Below are positions 1-5,780 of a DNA stretch of 8,028 nt, piece by piece (within the stretch, counting starts at the first letter, position 1; every line of letters begins with the position of its first letter). Both the position numbers and the translations under genes were made by a program. Under the pieces are notes generated by a model. That model was not told the DNA's origin and ran no database searches. It saw only the letters and a list, made by a program, of their open reading frames with translations. The stretch comes from an uncultured Oscillospiraceae bacterium (GTDB lineage Bacteria > Bacillota > Clostridia > Oscillospirales > Ruminococcaceae): contig UQSL01000080.1 in assembly GCA_900543705.1 (NCBI GenBank), positions 1-8,028 of the forward strand, in the 5' to 3' direction.

Positions 1-141
1 TCCTACATCAGGGGGCTTTTGTCCATTGTCCGTTTTTACTGGTCCTGTTCAATTCTTTTCCCAGGGGGGTTTGTGAATAAGCATTATCCCGGCTTGAAAG
101 AAAAGTTATCCACTGTGACTAATACCTGATGTGGAAAGAAA

Positions 142-1059
142 TCATTTCTGTTCCTCCGCAGGGAGAACGCCGGTCAAATCAAAGGGCGGAATATACTCCT
201 CTTTTGCCGAGGACTTCTCCTGCACATATCCTTGCCGTATTCCGAGTGAGAGAAGGCGTTCATATACCTTATTATATTCATAAGTGGAGATCCGACGGTT
301 AATCTTGGGATAGAGATTGCTCTGATAGCAGGGCGTGTACTGGCTCATCAGACTGACAAAAACCGTGGAGAGGTCAAAGTTTTCCGCAATCCAGCCTAAG
401 ATTCTCATCGAGTCGTGCATGGCGTTGGGCATGACCAGATGGCGGATGATAAGCCCGCGCTGCATGATACCGTCCTCGCCCAGCACTGGGGCGGGAATCT
501 GACGGTGCATTTCCAGGATGGCTGCCTGTGCAGTTTCCGGATAATCCGGAGCCTTGCAGTACTCCCCTGCCAGAGCCGTATCCAGGAACTTGAAGTCCGG
601 CAGGTATACATCTATAGTGCCTTCAAGCGCGCGCAGTGTTTCTACAGATTCATATCCGCCGCAGTTGTAGACAATGGGAATCCCGAGGTGCGGTTTGATT
701 TTTTGCAAGACCGGGAGAATCAGCGGGATAAAGTGGGAAGCAGAGACGAGATTAATGTTATGCGCGCCCTGCTCCTTAAGGGAAAAGCAAATGTCTGCAA
801 AGCGCTCTGGGGTGATATCCGCCCCGAAATACTGATGGCTCACCGTTGCATTCTGGCAAAAGCAGCAGCGTAGGGTACATCCAGAAAAGAAGATGGTTCC
901 GCTTCCCCTCGTCCCGCTCAGGCACGGCTCCTCCCATTCGTGAAGGGCGGCTCTGGCGATGCGCAGGGTATTTCCAGCTCCGCATGCCCCGGGTAGGAGG
1001 GTGCGGTTTACCCCGCACTTTCTGGGACAGAGGGTACAATATGTCATATCAAACTGCAT
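142..1059 (-). CDS. PflA-like radical SAM protein
   Basis: The 305-residue product belongs to the radical SAM proteins usually named pyruvate formate-lyase activating enzyme-like. These use a 4Fe-4S cluster and S-adenosylmethionine to generate a radical, in the cytoplasm. The cluster motif CX3CX2C is visible as C61, C65 and C68, followed by QN. A second, N-terminal cysteine set (C8, C11, C15, C26; CTLCPRKCGVNR) is typical of this subgroup and may hold further metal; that is inference. The start at 1059 is chosen because GGAGG lies 5 nt upstream. The frame stays open to a TTG at 1122, but that codon has no ribosome binding site and the family usually begins just before the CTLCPR motif. No glycyl radical enzyme is adjacent, so the substrate is unknown. 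The gene is alone on its strand. Confident on family, not on substrate. Confidence 0.9.
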   Translation of the reverse strand: MQFDMTYCTLCPRKCGVNRTLLPGACGAGNTLRIARAALHEWEEPCLSGTRGSGTIFFSGCTLRCCFCQNATVSHQYFGADITPERFADICFSLKEQGAHNINLVSASHFIPLILPVLQKIKPHLGIPIVYNCGGYESVETLRALEGTIDVYLPDFKFLDTALAGEYCKAPDYPETAQAAILEMHRQIPAPVLGEDGIMQRGLIIRHLVMPNAMHDSMRILGWIAENFDLSTVFVSLMSQYTPCYQSNLYPKINRRISTYEYNKVYERLLSLGIRQGYVQEKSSAKEEYIPPFDLTGVLPAEEQK

Positions 1060-1155
1060 GGGTTCCTCCAGGTTTTCAAATAGCGAAATATCGTTTCCTA
1101 TCCGCTTGGCAAGGACAGGCAAAAGAGCAGTGCGTCACTTTCTCTTTCTTTTGAT

Positions 1156-1164
1156 AGTATAGCA
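1156..1164 (-). promoter_or_regulatory. Extended -10 promoter for the radical SAM gene
   Basis: Read on the minus strand this is TGC followed by TATACT, a good extended -10 element (TGn-TATAAT). No convincing -35 sits 16-18 bp upstream, which is normal for extended -10 promoters. Transcription would begin near 1149, giving a leader of about 90 nt to the start at 1059. Confidence 0.5.
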
Positions 1165-1446
1165 TATTTCTGATGATAACGGCATATCTTTCAAAGAACC
1201 GGAAAAAAAGACGAGCCTACTTTCTATTTGGAGGTGAACATAACAACTGGATTATTTTCATAAAAATTAAATAATACTATAAAAAATTATAGGAAAAATA
1301 CCTATAGAAAAAAGCCGGCTGGAATTTTACGATTATCCACAAAAAGACCTGAGAAATCCATTGTGAAAATTGCAAGAAAAAATCGGGGAAATGACATTAT
1401 CTTCCTAATTCCCTCCTATTTTTCAAAGGGATATTCGTCAAATTAT
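1165..1446. other. AT-rich divergent intergenic region, no gene seen
   Basis: No credible coding frame is visible between the divergent radical SAM and 3D-protein genes. The stretch is strongly AT-rich. It contains a perfect 6-bp inverted repeat, TATAGG (1288-1293) and CCTATA (1301-1306), around a 7-nt spacer. It also contains a consensus DnaA box TTATCCACA at 1333-1341. A strong Shine-Dalgarno-like GGAGGTGA at 1230-1237 is not followed by a usable start codon. Confidence 0.6.
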
Positions 1447-1482
1447 ACAAAAGTGTAGGGACACAAACCCTTGACACTTTGT
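1447..1482. repeat. Inverted repeat overlapping the -35 of the 3D-gene promoter
   Basis: The arm ACAAAAGTGTAGGG (1447-1460) is imperfectly complementary to CCCTTGACACTTTGT (1468-1482). Thirteen pairs can form with a 2-nt bulge on one side, a 1-nt bulge on the other and a 7-nt loop. The right arm contains the complete TTGACA -35 element. A dyad here could be an operator for a repressor of the downstream gene, but the bulges make it asymmetric as a DNA-binding site. No regulator can be named. Confidence 0.4.
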
Positions 1483-1499
1483 GATTTAGTGAATATAAT
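1471..1499 (+). promoter_or_regulatory. Consensus sigma-A promoter of the leader ORF and 3D gene
   Basis: TTGACA (1471-1476) and TATAAT (1494-1499) both match the consensus exactly, with the optimal 17-bp spacer. Transcription should begin near 1506. This also rules out the TTG at 1499 as the start of the 3D gene, because it lies inside the -10 element. Confidence 0.88.
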
Positions 1500-1520
1500 T
1501 GGCAGGACTCAGGAAAAATA

Positions 1521-1592
1521 ATGATAAGCGGCTCCCAAAACACAAGGGGAAGCACGAATCAAAATTTTACCGACAAAGGAGAAATTCAATGA
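1521..1592 (+). CDS. Putative 23-residue leader peptide, ATGA-coupled to the 3D gene
   Basis: A short frame begins with ATG at 1521, preceded by AGGA at 1511-1514 at a usable distance, and ends with TGA at 1590-1592. That stop overlaps the ATG of the 3D gene (1589-1591) in an ATGA junction, the classic arrangement for translational coupling or re-initiation. The peptide is polar, rich in Asn, Gln, Ser, Thr and Gly, begins MISGSQNTRG, and has no membrane segment or recognisable domain. Its last codons are also the 3D gene's own ribosome binding site (AAAGGAG). Its value may lie in being translated rather than in the peptide itself. Whether it is translated cannot be told from one sequence; the promoter places it entirely inside the transcript. 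Confidence 0.4.
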   Translation: MISGSQNTRGSTNQNFTDKGEIQ

Positions 1593-2632
1593 CTAGCTTC
1601 AGGTTGTTGCCCGGCAAGCTAAAACACTTTTTCAAAAGCAAAGCATGCATTGTGGCAATATTTGCAGCCGTGTGTTGTACCATTCTTTGCGTCGTGGTGG
1701 CTAATACCAACAGAGTCACAATTGTGGACCAAAACAATGAGTTTGTCTGTACAACAATGAAAAAAGATGTTAACGAAATACTGGAAGAATCAAAAATCAC
1801 GGTCGGCCCTCATGACGAGGTGACCAGTGAATCGGAAAATGGAAAAATCAATTCGATTTCAATTGCCCGGGCATTCCCTGTCACCGTGTGTGCGGACGGA
1901 AATGAAAAAACCGTGTACCTCACCGGAGGCACGGCAGGTGATGCACTCAAGCAGGCAGGCGTTACCCTGGATGAAAACGATTTGATGAATGTCAATTCCA
2001 ACGCAACTGTCGGCGAAAACGAGATGATCATCGTCAGCCGAGTCGATTACGAGGAATCCGTCACGACTGAAGCCATCCCCCATGAGGTGACCTATGAGGA
2101 GACCTCCACCATGAGGGCAGGCTCAAGCGTAGTTGTCTCCCGCGGAAGCGACGGCACTCGCCAAATCCACACAGTCAACAAATATGTGGATGGCAAGCTC
2201 GTGGACACCGATGTGCAGGAGGAAATTGTCGCACAGCCGGTCACCGAGCAGATTATGGTCGGCACTTCCAACATGGTTTCCCAGATGGACCCCCCGTCCG
2301 GGATTACCCTGAATGAAAACGGCGTGCCGACCCAGTACAGTTCCGTCATTACGGGCTCCGCAACTGCCTACTCAGCCACAGAGGGCGCTGGAACCGCGAG
2401 CGGAATGCGTGCCGCTGTCGGTAGAGTGGCGGTTAACCCGAACTTGATTCCCTATGGAACGAAACTCTTTATCCGCACGGTGGACGGCTCGTATGTATAC
2501 GGATATGCCGTGGCGGCGGATACCGGCACCGCTTTGATGAGCGGCCACGCCATTGTGGATCTCTTCTTCGACACTTATGAGGAAAGCCGTCAATTCGGCA
2601 GAAGAAATGTGGAGATTTACGTCCTGAGTTAA
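1589..2632 (+). CDS. Membrane-anchored DUF348 / G5 / 3D-domain cell-wall protein (YabE-like)
   Basis: A 347-residue protein resembling Bacillus YabE and relatives, which act on peptidoglycan outside the membrane. Order: basic N-terminus; one hydrophobic segment at about 19-38, an uncleaved anchor or signal; two ubiquitin-like DUF348 repeats at roughly 42-85 and 95-140; a G5 domain at about 155-226; and a C-terminal 3D domain at about 255-347. The 3D domain, a double-psi barrel like that of MltA lytic transglycosylases, shows the expected AADTG (D311) and VDLFF (D324). The usual VDP aspartate appears as N283 (VAVNP), a substitution worth checking. The start at 1589 follows AAAGGAG at a 7-nt spacing. 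A TTG 90 nt further upstream lies inside the promoter -10 and cannot be used. The gene is monocistronic apart from its overlapping leader ORF and ends before a strong hairpin terminator. The role as a lytic transglycosylase or wall-remodelling enzyme is inferred from the family. Confidence 0.9.
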   Translation: MTSFRLLPGKLKHFFKSKACIVAIFAAVCCTILCVVVANTNRVTIVDQNNEFVCTTMKKDVNEILEESKITVGPHDEVTSESENGKINSISIARAFPVTVCADGNEKTVYLTGGTAGDALKQAGVTLDENDLMNVNSNATVGENEMIIVSRVDYEESVTTEAIPHEVTYEETSTMRAGSSVVVSRGSDGTRQIHTVNKYVDGKLVDTDVQEEIVAQPVTEQIMVGTSNMVSQMDPPSGITLNENGVPTQYSSVITGSATAYSATEGAGTASGMRAAVGRVAVNPNLIPYGTKLFIRTVDGSYVYGYAVAADTGTALMSGHAIVDLFFDTYEESRQFGRRNVEIYVLS

Positions 2633-2645
2633 CGTATTAGCTTTG

Positions 2646-2690
2646 GCCAGTGTGCCGCGGATTTATCCCGCAGCACACTGGCTTTTGCTT
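2646..2690 (+). terminator. Rho-independent terminator of the 3D gene
   Basis: A perfect 10-bp stem GCCAGTGTGC (2646-2655) / GCACACTGGC (2673-2682) extends inward, past one mismatch, by four more pairs. It is followed by TTTTGCTT. The loop contains the stop codon (2663-2665) of the convergent ABC ATPase gene, so the hairpin is shared. The T-rich tail favours plus-strand transcription. Confidence 0.85.
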
Positions 2691-3367
2691 CTGTTGTCCG
2701 AAATGATTTTTCCATCCTCCACCCGGATGCAGCGCTCTGCCGAAGCGGCGATGGAATCATCGTGGGTAATGAGTACAATCGTGCTCCCGCCCCGGTGAAG
2801 CTCCTGTAGCAGAGAGAGGACTTCTTTGGTGGATTCCCGGTCGAGGTTTCCGGTCGGCTCATCTGCTAAAATGAGCGATGGAGAGGAAGCGATGGCGCGG
2901 GCAATTGCCACCCTCTGCTGCTGGCCGCCTGACATTTCGTTTGGCTTATGGTGGATACGGTTTTGTAGCCCGACTCGGATGAGCGCCCGGGTACACAGCG
3001 CTTTGCGCTCTTTTTCCTTAATTCCCCGGTAGATGAGCGGAAGCTCGACGTTTTCGAGTGCGTCCAGCGTGGGGATGAGGTTAAAGCCCTGGAAAATAAA
3101 GCCAATTTCCCGGTTGCGGATAAGGGAGAGTTCTTCGTCATCGAGCGTGCCGGTGTCGAGACCGCGCAGCAGGTAGGTACCGCTGCTTGGTACATCCAGG
3201 CAGCCGAGGATATTCATAAGGGTGGATTTCCCGGAGCCGGACTGGCCGATAATGGTGACAAATTCCCCGGGCATTACGGTCAAATCGATTCCTCGCAGCG
3301 CGTCGATGTTCTGATCGGCAAGACGGTAGAGCTTACAGAGGTTGATTATCTGAATGACAGGCTGCAT
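2663..3367 (-). CDS. ABC transporter ATP-binding protein, MacB/LolD type
   Basis: A 234-residue ATPase, normal length for the MacB/LolD/FtsE-like class that powers FtsX-type permeases in lipoprotein, peptide or antibiotic export. Visible motifs are Walker A GQSGSGKS (41-48), Q-loop FIFQGFNL (Q93), signature MSGGQ (145-149, Met for the usual Leu), Walker B LILADEP with catalytic E170, the class-typical TGNLD D-loop, and switch histidine H202 (THD). The start at 3367 is preceded by AAAGGGAG at 8 nt. In-frame ATG (3388) and other upstream codons lack a better site. No permease gene lies next to it: the neighbours on both sides are on the other strand, so it is an orphan ATPase in this window and must pair with a permease elsewhere or be a relic. 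The frame is intact, which argues for function. Its last codons sit inside the convergent gene's terminator hairpin. Confidence 0.93.
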   Translation of the reverse strand: MQPVIQIINLCKLYRLADQNIDALRGIDLTVMPGEFVTIIGQSGSGKSTLMNILGCLDVPSSGTYLLRGLDTGTLDDEELSLIRNREIGFIFQGFNLIPTLDALENVELPLIYRGIKEKERKALCTRALIRVGLQNRIHHKPNEMSGGQQQRVAIARAIASSPSLILADEPTGNLDRESTKEVLSLLQELHRGGSTIVLITHDDSIAASAERCIRVEDGKIISDNRSKSQCAAG

Positions 3368-3578
3368 GGGCGTCGCTCCCTTTTCCATTTGATACTTAGG
3401 TATTGTTTCCGAAAACAGCCCGATTATTTTGCCGCACAAGGAGAAACTGACTGGAAACATCCGTTAGCTTTTCTGCCATTTTGCATAATTTGTATAAAAA
3501 CAGGGATGTGTGCGAGACCAACAAGACAGATCCCACAGATTTAAAAAAATCATGTACCAAAAGCTGTCGTTTGTGATT
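3368..3578. other. Intergenic region upstream of the ABC ATPase, no gene seen
   Basis: This divergent gap holds no supported coding frame and no permease remnant that I can recognise. A near-palindrome ATACTTAGGTAT (3392-3403, 10 of 12 positions symmetric) lies about 25 bp upstream of the ATPase start and could be a regulatory site. I found no convincing -35/-10 pair for the ATPase. Confidence 0.5.
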
Positions 3579-3608
3579 TTGACAGTGCCCGGTGGCTAGA
3601 GATATAAT
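3579..3608 (+). promoter_or_regulatory. Consensus sigma-A promoter of the amidohydrolase locus
   Basis: TTGACA (3579-3584) and TATAAT (3603-3608) both match the consensus perfectly, with an 18-bp spacer. Transcription should begin near 3615, about 113 nt before the amidohydrolase start codon. Confidence 0.85.
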
Positions 3609-3614
3609 AAGAAC

Positions 3615-3727
3615 TATCATCGCCAGGGTTATTTGGAAAATGCCATAACCTGCCGAAAGGCGGGTTCGGCGTTTCTTTTATCCGGGTAAAACGAGCCCGG
3701 AAGGACAAAACAGAGCGAGGTTTTTTC
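3615..3727 (+). promoter_or_regulatory. Structured 5' leader with competing hairpins, class not recognised
   Basis: Hairpin 1 pairs GGTTA..TGG (3627-3636) with CCATAACC (3643-3650). Hairpin 2a, CCTGCC-GAAA-GGCGGG (3649-3664), has a GNRA tetraloop and shares two bases with hairpin 1. Hairpin 2b, GCCGAA (3652-3657) / TTCGGC (3665-3670), excludes 2a and is followed by GTTTCTTTTA, like a weak intrinsic terminator. Hairpin 3 pairs TCCGGG (3681-3686) with CCCGGA (3696-3701). A GAGG ribosome binding site follows at 3717-3720. Mutually exclusive hairpins before a T-rich run suggest an attenuator or riboswitch. I compared it from memory with guanidine-I, c-di-GMP, THF, fluoride, glycine and SAM consensus motifs and none fits. 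Ligand and function are unknown. Confidence 0.45.
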
Positions 3728-4367
3728 ATGGCAGGACACATGAGTAAAATCATTGATGCACACGCACACATCTTCCCCGGAAAAATCGCGGAGCGCGCGA
3801 GCGAATCCATACGGGATTTTTATGACCTTGATATGAGGTTTGCAGGCTACCCGCACGCACTGGTTGAAAGCGGGAGCAAAATCGGTAGGCCTGCACGGCA
3901 TCAAGCTGCACCCAGATTTTCAGAAATTTGACATTGATGATCCGGACATGATTTCGGTCTACCGGATGGCAGCGAAGGCGGGGCTCCCCATCCTGTTCCA
4001 CATGGGGGACAGTCGCTATGAGTACTCCGCCCCGCGCAGGCTTGCACATGTGGCGGAGGCGGTGCCGGAGCTTACCTGCCTTGCCGCTCATTACGGCGGC
4101 TATGAGCGTTGGGACGAGGCATATCAATACTTAAAGCTTCCAAATGTATATTTTGATACCTCTTCAAGCCTGTTTAAGCTCTCTAAAACAGATGCGATTG
4201 TGATGATGGAGCATATGGGGATGGAACGGTTCATGTTCGGCACTGATTTTCCCATGTGGGATCATGAAAAAGAACTTGAGCGTTTTCTTTCCCTGGGCCT
4301 AAGCGAGGGGGATAATGACATAGTCCTCTACCAAAACTTTGAGGCCCTGCACGGCATTACCGTGTAG
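3728..4367 (+). pseudogene. Amidohydrolase (amidohydro_2 / TIM-barrel metal-dependent hydrolase), broken by internal deletion
   Basis: The N-terminal part, read from ATG 3728 (GAGG 7 nt upstream; in-frame ATG at 3740 also possible), gives IIDAHAHIFPGKIAERA, the HxH metal motif of amidohydrolases. From about 3870-3895 the homology switches to another frame, reading GAKSVGLHGIKLHPDFQKF and then HMGD, AHYGGY and GTDFPMWD to the stop at 4367. Members of this family are normally about 270 residues; only about 213 codons remain. So some 55-70 residues, including the usual segment just before GIKLHP, are missing at the join, and the deletion was not a multiple of three. All recognisable metal-ligand motifs survive but lie in two frames, so no functional barrel can be made. 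The second part has no good independent ribosome binding site. The lesion looks recent, since both parts are otherwise well preserved. An assembly error is the alternative. Confidence 0.85.
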
Positions 4368-4417
4368 CGAAAGTGGACATCCTGCGCCAGAGAATATGTT
4401 TCCAGCGCATTAAATGA

Positions 4418-4453
4418 AAAACCGGCCCCAACTACTCCGCTCGGGCCGGTTTT
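4418..4453. terminator. Bidirectional terminator between convergent genes
   Basis: A perfect 11-bp inverted repeat, AAAACCGGCCC (4418-4428) and GGGCCGGTTTT (4443-4453), encloses a 14-nt loop. A-runs on the left and T-runs on the right give a U-tail on either strand. It can end both the amidohydrolase transcript (stop at 4367) and the dehydrogenase transcript (stop at 4456). Confidence 0.92.
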
Positions 4454-4455
4454 GC

Positions 4456-5421
4456 TCAGTGGTTCAGTTTCCGGTAGCCGGTTTCCAAATCGACGACGCT
4501 CTTGAGCTCTTTGCCTTCCAAAAACGCCTTGATGTTGGCGGCACAGTGCCTTGCCAGGCGGTTTTTGGTTTCCGGCAGCGTCCCACCGCCCGAGATATGC
4601 GGCGTGATATGCGCACCCCGCGCTTTCCAGAGCGGATGTTCCGGTGGAAGCGGCTCCGGATCGGTGACGTCGAGCGCCGCGCCGAGTAGTCTGCCGTTTG
4701 TAAGCGTTTCACACAGCGCGTCAGTGTCAATGGCCGTTCCGCGCCCAACATTGACGAGTACCGCATCGTCTTTCATCAGCGAAAGGCGCTTAGCATCGAT
4801 CATGTGATACGTCAGCGGGGTTGCGGGCAGGCTGAGCGCCACTATATCCGCGCGCGGGAGCAGCTGATCCAAATCCTCATTGAGATGAATCTCATCCAGG
4901 TAATCCGGCTTGGTCAAATCCTCGCGGCGTACGCCGATGGTGTATCCGCCGAGGGCTTTGATGCGTTTGGCAAATTCCCCACCGATATCTCCAAGCCCGA
5001 CGATGAGGGCCGTGGAGCCATAGATGGACTTTGCGAAGCCTACCCTGCGCCATACGCCGGTCTTTTGATAGTCATGGTAAGCAGCCAGATGGTTGTACAT
5101 TTGCAGGACACAGGCGAGCATGTACTCACTGATGGCAAGCCCATAGGTCCCGGTCGCACAAGCGAGGATACAACCCTCCGGCATAACCTCTTTGGTATAT
5201 CCGTTTGTTCCTGCACTCATCAATTGAAGGAGCTTGAGGTTTTTCGCGTGTCTCAGCAATTCCGGGGACGGGTTTCCTACGAGAATGTCGGCCTCGGTGA
5301 TATCCTTCTCCGTTATTTCTTTGGGATTGATATAGCGAAATTCGGCACTTTGCGCCGCGAGTTCAAGAGTGTTCCGCTGTTCTTCCGTGAAATCAACGGC
5401 CACTAAAATTGTTGTTTGCAT
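4456..5421 (-). CDS. D-isomer-specific 2-hydroxyacid dehydrogenase
   Basis: A 321-residue cytoplasmic oxidoreductase that would interconvert a 2-oxoacid and a D-2-hydroxyacid with NAD(P)H. The nucleotide-binding fold carries GLGDIG at 142-147. The family triad is present: R227 (NVGRGTAID), E256 (DPEPLP) and H275 (TPHISGG). At the end of the second beta strand the usual acidic residue is replaced by GVRRE (R165, R166), which by family precedent points to NADPH rather than NADH; this is inference. Length is normal for the family (about 310-340). The start at 5421 is preceded by AAAGGAGGG at 8 nt, and a promoter lies immediately upstream with only a very short leader. It is a single-gene unit convergent with the amidohydrolase locus. 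The substrate (glyoxylate/hydroxypyruvate, phosphoglycerate or another) cannot be settled from sequence alone. Confidence 0.93.
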   Translation of the reverse strand: MQTTILVAVDFTEEQRNTLELAAQSAEFRYINPKEITEKDITEADILVGNPSPELLRHAKNLKLLQLMSAGTNGYTKEVMPEGCILACATGTYGLAISEYMLACVLQMYNHLAAYHDYQKTGVWRRVGFAKSIYGSTALIVGLGDIGGEFAKRIKALGGYTIGVRREDLTKPDYLDEIHLNEDLDQLLPRADIVALSLPATPLTYHMIDAKRLSLMKDDAVLVNVGRGTAIDTDALCETLTNGRLLGAALDVTDPEPLPPEHPLWKARGAHITPHISGGGTLPETKNRLARHCAANIKAFLEGKELKSVVDLETGYRKLNH

Positions 5422-5444
5422 GGGGTTATCCCTCCTTTGATTTT

Positions 5445-5473
5445 ATTATAGTAGGTCCCCTCGTTAAAGTAAA
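5445..5473 (-). promoter_or_regulatory. Promoter of the hydroxyacid dehydrogenase gene
   Basis: On the minus strand TTTACT (5473-5468) and TATAAT (5450-5445) are separated by 17 bp: a perfect -10 and a 4-of-6 -35. Transcription would begin near 5438, leaving a leader of fewer than 20 nt with the Shine-Dalgarno sequence almost at the 5' end. Confidence 0.72.
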
Positions 5474-5528
5474 GATGCCTGTCGCGACCGGCGTCCGTTT
5501 TTGAAGATAGCGTACAACGATGGTCAGT

Positions 5529-5660
5529 ATGAACATCGGCGCTGTTCCGGTACTCTTTCTTCTGTGTACCGAAAGCTTCCTCGGCGTGTACTCGGTGTTC
5601 TGGGGCAACCTGTTCTCCAACAGTATGGCTGCGGTTGTACTATCAGACGCTCCGCCATAA
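5529..5660 (+). CDS. Doubtful 43-residue hydrophobic small ORF, or part of a small RNA
   Basis: ATG 5529 opens a 43-codon frame ending with TAA at 5658-5660. The product starts MNIGAVPVLFLLC and is hydrophobic and aromatic for most of its length, enough for one membrane span (roughly residues 5-30), with a polar end. I do not recognise it. There is no good ribosome binding site. The stop codon lies in the loop of the terminator that follows, and the stretch also holds internal inverted repeats (CGGTAC with GTACCG around 5548-5571, CTGTT-CTCC-AACAG around 5608-5621). Those features fit a structured small RNA ending at the terminator equally well. Low confidence as a protein gene. Confidence 0.2.
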   Translation: MNIGAVPVLFLLCTESFLGVYSVFWGNLFSNSMAAVVLSDAPP

Positions 5661-5677
5661 TCGGCGGGGCGTTTTTC
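5647..5677 (+). terminator. Strong plus-strand intrinsic terminator in a gene-poor stretch
   Basis: ACGCTCCGCC (5647-5656) pairs with GGCGGGGCGT (5663-5672) over ten positions, one being a T-G wobble. The loop is 6 nt and the stem runs into TTTTTC. It is a textbook terminator, yet the only plus-strand candidate before it is the doubtful small ORF. It therefore implies an unannotated short transcript or a vanished gene. Confidence 0.8.
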
Positions 5678-5780
5678 TATGGAGGGAACCATCTGAGGGG
5701 CCTGCCTAAGAAACCTCACCACTTGTTGAAAGCCAAGGGTAAAAGTGCCCCAGGGACACTGCTGGTTTGTCAATGATGTG

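Noticed and set aside
5..132. Inverted repeat ACATCAGG (5-12) / CCTGATGT (125-132) as mobile element ends
   Set aside because: Only 8 bp, 112 nt apart, with no transposase or target duplication between or around them.
1060..1122. Longer radical SAM protein from TTG 1122
   Set aside because: No ribosome binding site at 1122, whereas GGAGG precedes ATG 1059 and the family motif begins just after it.
1230..1260. Strong Shine-Dalgarno-like GGAGGTGA suggesting a small gene
   Set aside because: No ATG, GTG or TTG at a suitable distance opens a frame of useful length.
1499..1588. A 30-codon N-terminal extension of the 3D protein starting at TTG 1499
   Set aside because: The TTG is inside the -10 of a perfect promoter, so it would not be in the mRNA; ATG 1589 has a good ribosome binding site.
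3640..3648. ATG-CCA-TAA minimal ORF in the loop of leader hairpin 1
   Set aside because: Too short to judge; expected by chance and inside the pairing region.
3620..3727. Match of the leader to guanidine-I, c-di-GMP-I or other known riboswitches
   Set aside because: Fragments resemble parts of consensus motifs (GAAA-capped hairpin, CGGG..AAAACGAGCCCGG), but the diagnostic conserved bases of each class are missing.
3840..4367. Separate functional gene for the second amidohydrolase part from TTG 3840
   Set aside because: No properly spaced ribosome binding site, and the protein would lack the HxH metal motif.
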